Source: Bacteroidota bacterium
Lineage (GTDB): Bacteria > Bacteroidota > Bacteroidia > Bacteroidales > Prolixibacteraceae
NCBI GenBank assembly: GCA_030698405.1
Contig: JAUYMU010000104.1
Location: forward strand, 1 to 39,888
Direction of reading: 5' to 3'
DNA: 39,888 nucleotides
A program made the translations under genes and the position numbers. Shown here one piece after another: positions 1-9,038 of the stretch; the stretch's first letter is position 1, and each line of letters starts with the position of its first letter. The notes beneath the pieces were generated by a model. That model saw only the letters and a program-made list of their open reading frames with translations. It ran no database searches and had not been told where the DNA came from.

Positions 1-1
1 G

Positions 2-45
2 GAGAACTGTAGTATTATAGTTCTCTTTAAACACCTCTGGTGTTT
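2..45 (+). terminator. Two tandem hairpins, possible terminator
   Basis: Two short stem-loops lie side by side. GAGAACT (2-8) pairs with AGTTCTC (19-25) and is followed by TTT. AAACACC (29-35) pairs with GGTGTTT (39-45) over a 3-nt loop. They may end a gene to the left of the window. The U tract is short, so termination is only inferred. Confidence 0.3.
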
Positions 46-94
46 ATAAATAGTGTTGAAAATAAGAATAATATGCTGGATTAAAAAACAGGAT

Positions 95-205
95 TTAACT
101 TCTGCGTTTGCGGTATAAAAAGAAGAAATAAACAAAAATAACAGCAAGTGCAAGAATCCAGGCTCCCCAGCCAATGCCCCAACCCCATGAGTAATCGTTC
201 ATCAT
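95..205 (-). CDS. Small single-pass membrane peptide (36 aa)
   Basis: A 36-codon frame starts with two consecutive ATG codons (205 and 202) and ends with TAA at 95-97. The peptide opens with a Trp/Gly-rich stretch (SWGWGIGWGAW), continues with about 15 hydrophobic residues (WILALAVIFVYFFFLY) and ends in a basic tail (RKRRS). That is the layout of a single transmembrane helix with a cytoplasmic positive C-terminus. An A-rich stretch precedes the start, as is usual in Bacteroidota. It lies about 175 bases downstream of the desaturase gene on the same strand, too far to assume co-transcription. No family was recognised and no function is proposed. The composition and the topology signal argue against a chance frame. 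Confidence 0.5.
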   Translation of the reverse strand: MMNDYSWGWGIGWGAWILALAVIFVYFFFLYRKRRS

Positions 206-379
206 CTTTTTAGTTTTTAGTTATTGAATTTTAGTTTCTGAAATTTTGATTTCCTGATGTAAAGTTGAAACTATTCGTTCCGGGAATCGTTACATAAATC
301 TGTTTGAAATTTACATGATTCACACATTTGAAATTGAATGACAATACCAAAATTACAGATATTCATTAACTAATTACGG

Positions 380-1393
380 TCAGTTGGTAGCAGTTACATT
401 TCGGAAACGCACCAGTTGACGGTTTGCTTCGTCCCACAAGCTAAGATTTAGAGCCTTAAAAGTTGAAAATAAAGTTACCGGTTTCACCGTCCTGAACAAA
501 TCGTTCTCGTTGTGGCATTTCTGCAGGTTATAATTGGGGATTCTAGGACTTAAATGATGCAAATGGTGAAAGCCGATATTTCCGCTAAACCACTGTAAAA
601 CAGCCGGTAATTTCAGGAACGAACTGCCTTCGATGGCTGCTGTCTTATAATCCCAGTTGATGTCCCTGTTCCACGAAACATCTTCGAACTGGTGCTGAAT
701 GTAAAACAACCAAAGTCCTGCCACATGCGAAATAAGCAGCACAGGTATCTGGATTAAAAGATAAGCTTTCAGGCCGATAAGCAAACTCATGCCGGTAGCC
801 ATTATTACTACCACAATGTTTGTGAAATATACGTTCCAACGAGTTTTCCGGTCCATTGTTTTTTTTGTGAACCGGTTTTGCACCAGGATCATAAACAAAG
901 GCCCGATGGTAAACATCAGGAAGGGGTTTCGAAATGCCCGGTAAACAAGCCGTTTCCATTTCGAGGAATTCCGGAATTCGTCCAATGTCATTGTCCATAC
1001 ATCGCCAAGTCCGCGTTTATCAAGATTGACGGATGTTGCATGGTGATCAAAATGCTGGTTGTGCCACTTGTTGTAAGGAGTAAACGAGAGTATGCCAAAG
1101 GTCATACCAACGATATTATTAGCTCGCTTTGACTTGAAAAAAGATCCGTGGCCGCAATCGTGAAAAATAATGAATAACCTGATCAAAAAGCCGCTCGCAA
1201 TAACCGCCAGTATAAGTGTTATCCAATACGAAACCTCTAAACTTTGGATCATTAAATACCACAAACCCAAATAGGGCAGCAGCGTATTGATGATTTGCCA
1301 GATGCTTTTACGTATATCGGGTTGCGTGTATTTCATGATCGCCTTTTGCCATGACCTATCAATTACCTGTTGATTTTTTGCTGTTGTTTCCAT
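380..1393 (-). CDS. Membrane fatty acid desaturase
   Basis: Integral membrane di-iron acyl-lipid desaturase that would introduce double bonds into membrane fatty acids. Counted from ATG 1393 (337 aa), the three histidine boxes are all present: HDCGH at about 78-82, HNQHFDHH at 111-118 and HHLHH at 276-280. Hydrophobic pairs lie at about 35-75 and 190-235. This fits the delta-12/omega-3-like desaturase superfamily, but regiospecificity cannot be read from the sequence. A longer frame begins with TTG at 1417, but that codon sits inside a good -7 promoter box, so ATG 1393 is preferred. The gene appears monocistronic, with LytTR upstream on the same strand after a 146-base gap. Desaturases of this type often serve temperature or envelope adaptation; nothing here shows which. 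Confidence 0.88.
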   Translation of the reverse strand: METTAKNQQVIDRSWQKAIMKYTQPDIRKSIWQIINTLLPYLGLWYLMIQSLEVSYWITLILAVIASGFLIRLFIIFHDCGHGSFFKSKRANNIVGMTFGILSFTPYNKWHNQHFDHHATSVNLDKRGLGDVWTMTLDEFRNSSKWKRLVYRAFRNPFLMFTIGPLFMILVQNRFTKKTMDRKTRWNVYFTNIVVVIMATGMSLLIGLKAYLLIQIPVLLISHVAGLWLFYIQHQFEDVSWNRDINWDYKTAAIEGSSFLKLPAVLQWFSGNIGFHHLHHLSPRIPNYNLQKCHNENDLFRTVKPVTLFSTFKALNLSLWDEANRQLVRFRNVTATN

Positions 1394-1414
1394 CGCTTCA
1401 AAATAAAATTTCGG

Positions 1415-1446
1415 CAAAGGTAGGCCTCATTTGTATTCTTTTAAAA
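1415..1446 (-). promoter_or_regulatory. Bacteroidota-type promoter of the desaturase
   Basis: On the minus strand TACCTTTG (1422-1415) matches the Bacteroidota -7 consensus TAnnTTTG exactly. A TTTT run (1446-1443) stands 20 bases upstream in place of the -33 TTTG. Transcription would start near 1408, about 15 bases before ATG 1393. This supports the shorter start of the desaturase. Confidence 0.45.
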
Positions 1447-1539
1447 AACAAGGGATTAATGGTGAGAATTAGTGGCTGAATGAAGTTCAGGGTGGCCATT
1501 GTTACAATGCGGGGGCGATTGGTATTCGCCCCGGCCGGC

Positions 1540-2382
1540 CTAAATGGCATCTTTAAGCTTCAGTAAATATTGTCGCGAAACCGGAATTTGCTCCTGATGA
1601 TTCTTTATGGTCAACCAATGATTGTTGTATTGCCTGTTGAGTTTTTCAATGCAGTGAATATTGACGATACATGTCCGGTGGCACCGAATAAAGTTTGGGA
1701 AAGGTCTCATCTGGTGTTCAATATTTCTAAGGGTGTTGCGAATCAGCTTTTTTCTTAAATGCTCACCTTCCTTATAGGCAATTTCCACATAATTATCGGC
1801 CGATTTTATAAATGCAACATCGGCAACATGAAGCGATAAATTTTCGGCGCTGTTATCAGAAATAAATTCGATGGATTGGTTCAGGTAATCTTCTTCGTAT
1901 TTTATGACCTGCTTGCCAATGATTTCTTTTTCGATCAGTAGCAATTCGTTTTGTTGCCTTAATTCCTTTATATCATCAAAAATCCCTAGAACGATTGGTG
2001 GAACGAGACAGATAAAAACAACTTTCGACATTACAAAAAAGGTGATCTCAACCAATCCTACATACCGCAGGTAGAACGCAAAAGCAACCGAGCTCAGTGC
2101 CATGATAATGAATCCGCCAAGATAGGAAGGAAAGGTAGGTAAATTGTTGCTATGGTTGTATGACTGCATTATCCAGAGTGAAGCCGCACGAACCAAAACC
2201 AGAAACAATAAAACGATGCCACCTAACCCGGCAACGATTAATAACCTGTTATTGGAATCAAAACTTTCGAGTGGAAACGGCTGGAAAAATAGGATAAATA
2301 GAAACACACCAAAACTCATACTAAGAAAAAGCTTTCGATCCTCTTTTAATAATTGTAATATTTGATCAGTTTCTTTGTTCAT
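1540..2382 (-). CDS. Membrane-anchored LytTR-family DNA-binding regulator
   Basis: A transcriptional regulator of 280 aa. The first ~135 residues contain about four hydrophobic segments (roughly 20-38, 47-68, 88-106, 112-133), followed by a Glu/Leu-rich linker likely to form a coiled coil (135-165). The C-terminal ~100 residues are a LytTR DNA-binding domain, with the hallmarks ADNYVEI, FIRCHRTCIVN and IPVSRQYL. There is no receiver domain, so this is a membrane-bound LytTR protein rather than a classical response regulator; its signal is unknown. It is transcribed divergently from the CotH/T9SS gene, with 258 bases between them, and could act on that region. That link is inferred from position only. 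Confidence 0.85.
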   Translation of the reverse strand: MNKETDQILQLLKEDRKLFLSMSFGVFLFILFFQPFPLESFDSNNRLLIVAGLGGIVLLFLVLVRAASLWIMQSYNHSNNLPTFPSYLGGFIIMALSSVAFAFYLRYVGLVEITFFVMSKVVFICLVPPIVLGIFDDIKELRQQNELLLIEKEIIGKQVIKYEEDYLNQSIEFISDNSAENLSLHVADVAFIKSADNYVEIAYKEGEHLRKKLIRNTLRNIEHQMRPFPNFIRCHRTCIVNIHCIEKLNRQYNNHWLTIKNHQEQIPVSRQYLLKLKDAI

Positions 2383-2589
2383 AATTTAGCTTCATCTAAT
2401 AAAAATCCTTGTATTGAAAAAAAACTTCGCTGGAGCAAATGTTTGTTAGGTTTACGTTATTTGTTTAATATATGTTTGGCTATTATTCCTGATATCGGCT
2501 TTCTTCAAAAATGGTTACAGCTTTTTCAACAAATCCTTCAAATGATGCCGTAATTCAACCATTTTTAAATGTTACAGTCCTTTCTAAAG

Positions 2590-2606
2590 TATGTTTGCTA
2601 ATTTTG
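2590..2606 (+). promoter_or_regulatory. Candidate -7 boxes upstream of the CotH gene
   Basis: Two overlapping matches to TAnnTTTG occur: TATGTTTG (2590-2597) and TAATTTTG (2599-2606), 35-50 bases before ATG 2641. No clear TTTG at -33 was found, so the assignment is tentative. The rest of the 2383-2640 gap is AT-rich without further recognisable signals. Confidence 0.35.
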
Positions 2607-2640
2607 TAATTACTATACTAAAATCAACTGTTTACTGACC

Positions 2641-5600
2641 ATGAAGTTTCTCTTATTGGCTTTTTGCCTTACTTTCCCTTTTTTATTTTCGGCTGCTCAA
2701 CCGTTTCGTATCAATGAAGTTATGAGTTCCAACGGTGGAGCTTTGACCGACAGTGACGGTGATTCTTCCGACTGGATCGAATTCTTCAATTCAGGAACTA
2801 CTTCGGTAAACCTGAAAGATTTTGGTTTGTCGGATAAAAAGACTAATCCGTTTAAATGGCTTTTCCCCGACCTTACCGTTAATCCGGGCGAATACCTGAT
2901 TGTTTTTGCTTCAGGAAAAGATCGCAGGGACATGCCTGTAAACTGGAATACACTTGTATCTCAGGGCGATGATTGGAAATACCTGGTTCCGACAACAGAA
3001 CCGACAGCCAATTGGCGATTGGCCGGTTTCGACGATGTTAGCTGGAAAACCGGTAAAAGTGGTTTTGGGCAGGGCGATAACGACGATGCAACGGTGGTCA
3101 CGGTTCCCAGATCTATCTTTCTGCGAAAAAAAATCAATATCACAAATGCTGCGTCAGTAAGGCAATTGGTGTTGCACATGGATTACGATGATGGTTTTGT
3201 GGCTTACCTGAACGGTGTGGAAATTGCCCGTGAACAAATGTTGGGAAAAGGTGCGTTACCGCGATTCGACGAGACAGCCTCCGGTCAACACGAAGCATTG
3301 ATATATCAGAATCTGGCGCCCGAAAAATTCCTGATTAGCAATCATTCAGCAATCCTGAAATCAGGAGAAAATATACTGGCAATTCAGGTACACAATGTAA
3401 ATACCACTTCTTCCGATTTGTCTGCAATTCCGTTTTTATCGGTTGAAACCATCGAAAAACCAGTAAATCCGCGGGTTATTGGACTTTTAAACCTCGGGAA
3501 AAATGAACTTCATACCAACTTTAAAATAAGTGCTAATGGTGAATCGCTTTATCTGACAAACCCTTCGGGTATTTTGGCTGATAGCGTCAGGATTGGCGCT
3601 TTACAAACGAATTATTCTTATGGACGAACTTTAAAAGACCCAACTGTTTGGAACGCTTTTGACACATCTACACCGGGTCAGGAAAATTCAGGAGGTGGGG
3701 TTTCCGGTGAAGATCCGGGAAAACCGGTTTTCAGTTTGCCGGGCGGTATCTATTCAGGTGCGACGAAAATCGTTTTGACTGCCCCTACCACAAATGATAC
3801 GATTTATTACACAACCGATGGTTCCGTCCCGACCCGATCATCATTGAAGGCTGGTCGCGAAATTGACATTCCCGGTTCCAGGGTTGTCAGGGCGCGAATT
3901 TTAAAATCGGGTATGTTGCCGGGCAAAACGGTTACCAATTCGTACATTATCTACGGAAATAAAAAAATGCCGGTCGTTTCAATATCAATGAACCCTGCCG
4001 ATTTGTGGGATTACAACACCGGGATTTATGTTTTGGGACCCAAAGCCGAGACAACGAATCCGAATTTTGGAGCCAACTTCTGGATGGATTGGGAAAAAGC
4101 CGCTCATTTTGAACTGATGGAAACAAACGGAAACAAGGTGATCGACGTAGATGCAGGAGTGAAAATTTACGGAAACTGGTCGCGGGCCAATGCGCAGAAG
4201 TCGATGGCTTTCTATTGCCGCAAAGCTTACGGTTCGGATGAAATGAAATATAAAATTTTTCAGGAAAGGCCATTTAACGAGTTTAAAACCATTGTTTTAC
4301 GTAACTCCGGAAACGATTGGAACAATACAATGTTCCGCGATGGTTTGATGACAGGCCTTACCCTCGGGTTGGATGTTGACCAGCAGGCTTTCCGCCCGGC
4401 AACCATTTTCCTGAATGGCGAATATTGGGGGATTCTTAACATACGCGAAAAAATCAACGAACATTTTATCGCAGCCAATCACGATGTCGATTCTGATGAA
4501 GTTATATTGATGGAAAACAACGGAACCGCGATAAACGGAAGTCCCGATGAATGGTTGAACCTATATTCGTTTATTGGCAGTAATAATTTAAGCTTGCAGC
4601 CGAATTACGATCAGGTTGTTTCGAAAATTGACCTTGGCAATTACATTGATTACACCGCTTCCCAGATTTTTTATGCGAACCACGACTGGCCCGGAAACAA
4701 CATTAAATACTGGAAAACTACTGCTTCGGAAAGTCGCTGGCGCTGGATCATGTTTGACACCGATTTTGGTATGGGCATCTGGAATAGGCCTGCCAGCCAA
4801 AACTCGATCGAGATTGTTACCGCGACCAATGGCACAGAGTGGCATAATCTGCCATGGTCAACGCTGATGTTGCGCAAGATGCTCGAAAATACCGGATTCA
4901 GAAATCAGTTTGTAAACCGTTTTGCAGATTTGATGAATTCAACATTTTTATCTGAGCGGGTACATAAGGCCATTGATCTGAAAAGGGATGCGATCACTGA
5001 CGAAATTTCCAGTCATTTGTACAAATGGAATGGCGGATCAAAAAGTGGTTGGCTTTCGAATGTTCAGATGATGAAAAATTTTGCAACCGACCGACCATAT
5101 TATATGTTTACCCACCTTCAGCAGAAATTTAAGTTTCAAATTCCTCAGCATATTGAGGTACTTGCTGATTCTTTGGCCGGTTCTGTTCAGTTAAATTCAT
5201 TAAAGCTGACTAAATTTCCATGGAACGGCTCTTATTTTCAGGAGGTTCCAATTACGCTTACAGCCATTCCAAAAGCTGGGTTCCGGTTTCTGAAATGGGA
5301 AGGTGTTACCAGTAACAGCAGTTCTGTTACCATCAGCCTCGCCCCAAAGTCTCAAATGAAAATAACCGCGGTATTCGAGAGTGATGGCAGTCATTACGAA
5401 AATATTGTGATCAACGAAATTAGTTTTAACAACAATGCAGCTACTGATCCCGGCGACTGGATAGAACTTACCAACAAGGGTGCGTTTGACGTTGATATTT
5501 CTGGTTGGAAGCTGACCGATTCAGATCCGAACCATCAGTTTATTTTCGCAGCCAATACCATAATCAAAGCCAACGGATACCTGGTTATTGCCAACGATCT

Positions 5601-6192
5601 GGCAAAGTTTAAAGCTGTTTTTGGAAGCATTGTAAACCTGCACGAACCGTTTGCCTTTAATTTTGGCTTGTCGAACACGGTCGATGCCGTTAAATTATAT
5701 TCAGGAACCGGACAGTTGATTGATGAAGTAAACTATAAGAACTCAGAACCATGGCAAACTTACTCTTTTGAAGAACTTTGGTCGCTCGAATTAATAAATC
5801 CCAATAAAAATAACAACTCCGGATTAAACTGGGTACTGTCGGAGCGAAACGGTACTCCCGGTTTGCGAAATACTCCTGTTATTATTGATGCAGTAGAAGA
5901 TTTACCTGTTGCGCAGAATGCAACTGAATTATTGCAGAATTACCCGAATCCTTTCAATGGAGGAACTTACATCGAATTTAAACTCGACCGACCCGGGAAA
6001 TACAATGTTTCAATACTCGATGTGAATGGCCGCACGCTCCGTGTTCTGAGCGGCGACAATCCGTTTTCAACCGTTCATACCATTTATTGGGATGGCAACG
6101 ACAACTCCGGAAAACCGGGTGCAACGGGTGTCTATTTTTACCGGCTCGAATCCAACGGCTTCAGCGAAATGAAACGAATGGTGAAGATGTAG
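2641..6192 (+). CDS. CotH-kinase / lamin-tail multidomain protein, T9SS cargo
   Basis: Large exported protein of 1183 aa. A signal peptide (residues 1-20, ending SAAQ) is followed by a lamin-tail domain (about 22-92), a jelly-roll-like insert (110-270), a chitobiase-C-terminal-like module (362-400, YYTTDGSVPTRS) and a CotH kinase domain (about 443-765). The latter shows GVKIYGNWSR, FRDGL, WGILNIREKINE and the metal-binding-like DTDFG near 706-710. An InlB/fibronectin-like repeat follows (865-920), then a second lamin-tail domain (925-1035). The type IX sorting domain (1095-1183) has LLQNYPNPFN and the GVYFYRL ending. CotH proteins are atypical protein kinases; the substrate here is unknown. 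By family knowledge it would be moved through the outer membrane by T9SS and anchored or released. Start ATG 2641 is fixed by the signal peptide. Confidence 0.88.
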   Translation: MKFLLLAFCLTFPFLFSAAQPFRINEVMSSNGGALTDSDGDSSDWIEFFNSGTTSVNLKDFGLSDKKTNPFKWLFPDLTVNPGEYLIVFASGKDRRDMPVNWNTLVSQGDDWKYLVPTTEPTANWRLAGFDDVSWKTGKSGFGQGDNDDATVVTVPRSIFLRKKINITNAASVRQLVLHMDYDDGFVAYLNGVEIAREQMLGKGALPRFDETASGQHEALIYQNLAPEKFLISNHSAILKSGENILAIQVHNVNTTSSDLSAIPFLSVETIEKPVNPRVIGLLNLGKNELHTNFKISANGESLYLTNPSGILADSVRIGALQTNYSYGRTLKDPTVWNAFDTSTPGQENSGGGVSGEDPGKPVFSLPGGIYSGATKIVLTAPTTNDTIYYTTDGSVPTRSSLKAGREIDIPGSRVVRARILKSGMLPGKTVTNSYIIYGNKKMPVVSISMNPADLWDYNTGIYVLGPKAETTNPNFGANFWMDWEKAAHFELMETNGNKVIDVDAGVKIYGNWSRANAQKSMAFYCRKAYGSDEMKYKIFQERPFNEFKTIVLRNSGNDWNNTMFRDGLMTGLTLGLDVDQQAFRPATIFLNGEYWGILNIREKINEHFIAANHDVDSDEVILMENNGTAINGSPDEWLNLYSFIGSNNLSLQPNYDQVVSKIDLGNYIDYTASQIFYANHDWPGNNIKYWKTTASESRWRWIMFDTDFGMGIWNRPASQNSIEIVTATNGTEWHNLPWSTLMLRKMLENTGFRNQFVNRFADLMNSTFLSERVHKAIDLKRDAITDEISSHLYKWNGGSKSGWLSNVQMMKNFATDRPYYMFTHLQQKFKFQIPQHIEVLADSLAGSVQLNSLKLTKFPWNGSYFQEVPITLTAIPKAGFRFLKWEGVTSNSSSVTISLAPKSQMKITAVFESDGSHYENIVINEISFNNNAATDPGDWIELTNKGAFDVDISGWKLTDSDPNHQFIFAANTIIKANGYLVIANDLAKFKAVFGSIVNLHEPFAFNFGLSNTVDAVKLYSGTGQLIDEVNYKNSEPWQTYSFEELWSLELINPNKNNNSGLNWVLSERNGTPGLRNTPVIIDAVEDLPVAQNATELLQNYPNPFNGGTYIEFKLDRPGKYNVSILDVNGRTLRVLSGDNPFSTVHTIYWDGNDNSGKPGATGVYFYRLESNGFSEMKRMVKM

Positions 6193-6353
6193 CGGAAGCA
6201 TTTGCTTATTCAGGATTTCATTCCACATCTTTTTAAAGGTTGCCAATTCGTTTCTTTTGAATTTAGGTTAATCCATTTTTTTTTGTTTTGAACGATAGGT
6301 AGTTCAATGCAAAAAAACCTTATTTTCACAGTTCATTCTAAACTAAACCTACC

Positions 6354-7877
6354 ATGAAATTCATTTATTTATTCTCATTTATCCTTTTAATTCATTCAGG
6401 GATGGCACAGACAAAGCCAATTGGCATTTTTCAGTTCAACAAAGACATTGGCAACCCGAAAATTGCCGGATCGGCCCAGTATGATAACGCCAGTCAGGTT
6501 TATACACTTAAAGGAGCCGGTTATAATATCTGGTTCGAAAGAGATGAACTGAATTACCTTTTCAACAAAATTTCAGGTGACTTTATACTGACTGCCAATT
6601 TCGAGTTTGTGGGTGAAGGCACCGATCTGCACCGCAAAATCGGTTGGATGATCAGAGCTTCGGAGGACGAAAATGCACCTCACATAACCGCCACGCTGCA
6701 TGGCGATGGGTTAACGGTGCTTCAGTGGCGTGAATTAAAAGGCGCTTTTATGCGCGATCCCGAAGATGAGATTTTTTCGCCCAAATCAAATTATCAGATC
6801 ATTCAGCTTGAACGAAAAGACAGGGAAATTACCATGCGTGCTGCACATATTGGCGAACCGCTTCAGGTAATCGGTTCGCACGTGCTGGCAAGTTTACCGG
6901 GTGAAGTACTTGCCGGACTATTCATTTGTTCGCACAACGAAACTGTATTGGAAGAAGCACGGGTCTGGAATGTCAGGATCGATCAGCCCGTGGCAGACAA
7001 TTACAATACCGATCAGGGATGGCTGGGTTGTCGTCTTGAAACCATGAATGTTTTTGACGGCAAACGCAGAGTGATTTATGAAAAACCCGGCAGGTTTGAA
7101 GCGCCCAACTGGATGCCCGATGGGAAAAAGCTTTTATTCAATATGGATGGGTTCTTGTATAAAATTCCGGTGGAAGGTGGCGAGATTGAAAAGCTGAATA
7201 CCGGATTTGCCGACAGGAACAACAACGATCATGGAATTTCATTCGATGGAAAGTTGCTGGCGATAAGTCATCACCGGCAAGGAATGCCTGGCGGTGGCTC
7301 AACCGTTTATGTACTTCCGCTTGAAGGTGGCATCCCGCAAATGGTTGCGGAACATACTCCATCCTACTGGCACGGCTGGAATCCCAACAACAAGGAAGTG
7401 GCGTATGTGGCCCAGCGCGATGGCAAGGACATTTACAATATTTACAAGAATTCCATCAAAGGCGGTGCAGAAGTTGCTTTGACCGACAATAAAAAAGGCG
7501 AGCATGTTGATGGCTGCGAATATTCGCCCGATGGAAAATGGATTTATTACAACGGCAGTCAGTCGGGAACAATGCAAATATGGCGCATGAAACTTGATGG
7601 TTCAGCAAAAGAGCAGGTTACTTTTGACGAGTACAACGACTGGTTTCCGCATATTTCTCCTGATGGAAAATGGATTGCTTTTATCTCATTTCCTTCGGAT
7701 ATACCAGTAAATTCTCATCCATCCTACAAACGGGTCATGCTTCGGCTGATGCCTGCCAGCGGTGGTGCGCCCAAAGTGATCGCTTATTTGTATGGTGGTC
7801 AGGGTACCATCAATGTTCCGTCGTGGTCGCCCGATAGCAAGTCGATTTCATTTGTCAGCAATTCAGGAGTAAAGTAG
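6354..7877 (+). CDS. Exported PD40/TolB-like beta-propeller protein
   Basis: A 507-aa protein with a signal peptide (residues 1-19, MAQ end). Residues about 20-210 look like a concanavalin/LamG-type beta-sandwich (DUF1349-like). The C-terminal half (about 235-507) carries about six PD40/WD40-like TolB repeats, each with a variant of SPDGKWIxY (for example NWMPDGKKLLF, SFDGKLLA, YSPDGKWIYY, SPDGKWIAF, WSPDSKSISF). Such propellers in the periplasm or on the surface usually bind proteins or glycans; no catalytic motif was seen. It follows the CotH gene by 161 bases and precedes the DUF1080 gene on the same strand, so a shared surface or polysaccharide-related role is possible but unproven. Confidence 0.8.
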   Translation: MKFIYLFSFILLIHSGMAQTKPIGIFQFNKDIGNPKIAGSAQYDNASQVYTLKGAGYNIWFERDELNYLFNKISGDFILTANFEFVGEGTDLHRKIGWMIRASEDENAPHITATLHGDGLTVLQWRELKGAFMRDPEDEIFSPKSNYQIIQLERKDREITMRAAHIGEPLQVIGSHVLASLPGEVLAGLFICSHNETVLEEARVWNVRIDQPVADNYNTDQGWLGCRLETMNVFDGKRRVIYEKPGRFEAPNWMPDGKKLLFNMDGFLYKIPVEGGEIEKLNTGFADRNNNDHGISFDGKLLAISHHRQGMPGGGSTVYVLPLEGGIPQMVAEHTPSYWHGWNPNNKEVAYVAQRDGKDIYNIYKNSIKGGAEVALTDNKKGEHVDGCEYSPDGKWIYYNGSQSGTMQIWRMKLDGSAKEQVTFDEYNDWFPHISPDGKWIAFISFPSDIPVNSHPSYKRVMLRLMPASGGAPKVIAYLYGGQGTINVPSWSPDSKSISFVSNSGVK

Positions 7878-7939
7878 AATGTTGATTCTGTAACGATTGG
7901 TTGGGGTAATTAAATGGGGAATTGATTTATTTTTACAAC

Positions 7940-8052
7940 TTCATACTCACCCCGTCGCATCGTTCGATGCTCTCCCCCTCTCTTTTTAAAAGAGTCCCTA
8001 TGTTTGTAATTGAGGGGGAAAGGCCGCTTGCGGACTTCGGGGTGAGTATGAA
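7940..8052. repeat. Nested multi-arm palindromic intergenic element
   Basis: A 113-base element is closed by a perfect 14-bp inverted repeat, TTCATACTCACCCC (7940-7953) with GGGGTGAGTATGAA (8039-8052). Inside are TCCCCCTC (7973-7980) with GAGGGGGA (8012-8019), and small hairpins at 7957-7970 (GCATCG/CGATGC), 7980-7994 (CTCTTTT/AAAAGAG) and 8024-8033 (CCGC/GCGG). It lies just upstream of the DUF1080 gene. The form is that of a non-coding, MITE-like dispersed element; its transposase is unknown. Confidence 0.6.
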
Positions 8053-8093
8053 ATACTTGTTACAAATCTTAAAAACCAAAGTAAAAAACACAA

Positions 8094-8876
8094 ATGAAAA
8101 CTTCAATGATTATATCAGCATTCCTTCTGGCGTTTGCCGGATTGACAATTTCAATAAATGCTTCGGCTCAAATTGGTGTTGGGGCCAAATGTCCGAAAGG
8201 AGCAGTTTTGTATTTTGATGGGACTGCCGAAATGTTGCACAAGAACTGGGAATATTGGGAAGGTCCAAGGTTTTCGGCTGAAATGCCCATTAGATGGGAA
8301 ATTGTGGCTGATCCTGCCGGTTCCGGTTCGGCTGTTAGCAGCAACGATCCTGCTGCAGCAGGAGGCAAATACGGGGCGGCTGATATTGTCACGAAGCAAA
8401 AGTTCCGCGATTTCAGGCTGCATGTCGAGTTTCTTGTAGCGAACAAAGGTGGCAACAGCGGGGTTTATCTTCAGAACAGGTACGAAATCCAGATTCTCGA
8501 TGGCGATTCAACCGCACACGGATTGGCAGCAGTCATCAACGATGCGGCAGCGTCTTATTCAGCCTACAACGGAACCGGAAAATGGAATGCTTATGATATT
8601 GTGTTCAGGGCAGCCCGTTTTAAAGAAGGAAAACTTGTCGAAAATCCATTGGTCACCGTATATTTTAACGGCATAAAAGTTCATAAAAACCAACTCATTA
8701 AACAGGTTTATGGTGGCGTAAATTCAGGAATTGACGGCGGAAATGATGGGGGGAAAGGAATAACCGATACACCGGGAGGAATCAAATTGCAGGCCGAAGG
8801 TCATGAAGTGCTCTACCGCAATATCTGGGTAAAGGAAATCGAACTAAAAAAACAGGACACCGATGTGAAATTGTAA
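8094..8876 (+). CDS. DUF1080 (3-keto-disaccharide hydrolase-like) exported protein
   Basis: A 260-aa protein with a signal peptide (about residues 1-26, ending SASAQ). The rest is a single DUF1080 beta-jelly-roll domain, recognisable by the FDGT opening, KFRDFRLHVEF, the GGNSGVYLQNRYEIQILD block and the final FHEVLYRNIWVKE-like strand (here HEVLYRNIWVKE). Some members of this family hydrolyse 3-keto-glycosides, and many are annotated only as glycan-binding or unknown. ATG 8094 is chosen because it gives the signal peptide directly. A structured repeat stands 42 bases upstream. The reaction is inferred from family only. Confidence 0.85.
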   Translation: MKTSMIISAFLLAFAGLTISINASAQIGVGAKCPKGAVLYFDGTAEMLHKNWEYWEGPRFSAEMPIRWEIVADPAGSGSAVSSNDPAAAGGKYGAADIVTKQKFRDFRLHVEFLVANKGGNSGVYLQNRYEIQILDGDSTAHGLAAVINDAAASYSAYNGTGKWNAYDIVFRAARFKEGKLVENPLVTVYFNGIKVHKNQLIKQVYGGVNSGIDGGNDGGKGITDTPGGIKLQAEGHEVLYRNIWVKEIELKKQDTDVKL

Positions 8877-8990
8877 ACATTTATCTGCAAAGCTTGTTTC
8901 TAATTTTTGAATATGAAGTGATACACATTTTCTAATTTAAAGACTACTTTATCTTTTTATTAGCAATCCGAATAAAAATGTCTGTTTTAT

Positions 8991-9020
8991 TTTCATTTTA
9001 AAAAATAATGTTCATATTTG
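8991..9020 (+). promoter_or_regulatory. Candidate promoter of the leu leader
   Basis: CATATTTG (9013-9020) differs from the Bacteroidota -7 consensus TAnnTTTG at one position. A TTTC (8991-8994) lies 18 bases upstream as a weak -33. Transcription would begin near 9027, about 12 bases before the leader peptide ATG. The rest of 8877-8990 is AT-rich with no gene seen. Confidence 0.4.
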
Positions 9021-9038
9021 CAGCAAATTAATCAGAAA

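Noticed and set aside
2362-2553. 63-codon plus-strand frame between the LytTR and CotH genes
   Set aside because: It begins inside the LytTR gene on the opposite strand and has no recognisable features; the region is better read as promoter sequence.
7922-8218. 98-codon plus-strand frame before the DUF1080 gene
   Set aside because: It translates the palindromic element and then overlaps the DUF1080 gene in another frame; the composition is not protein-like.
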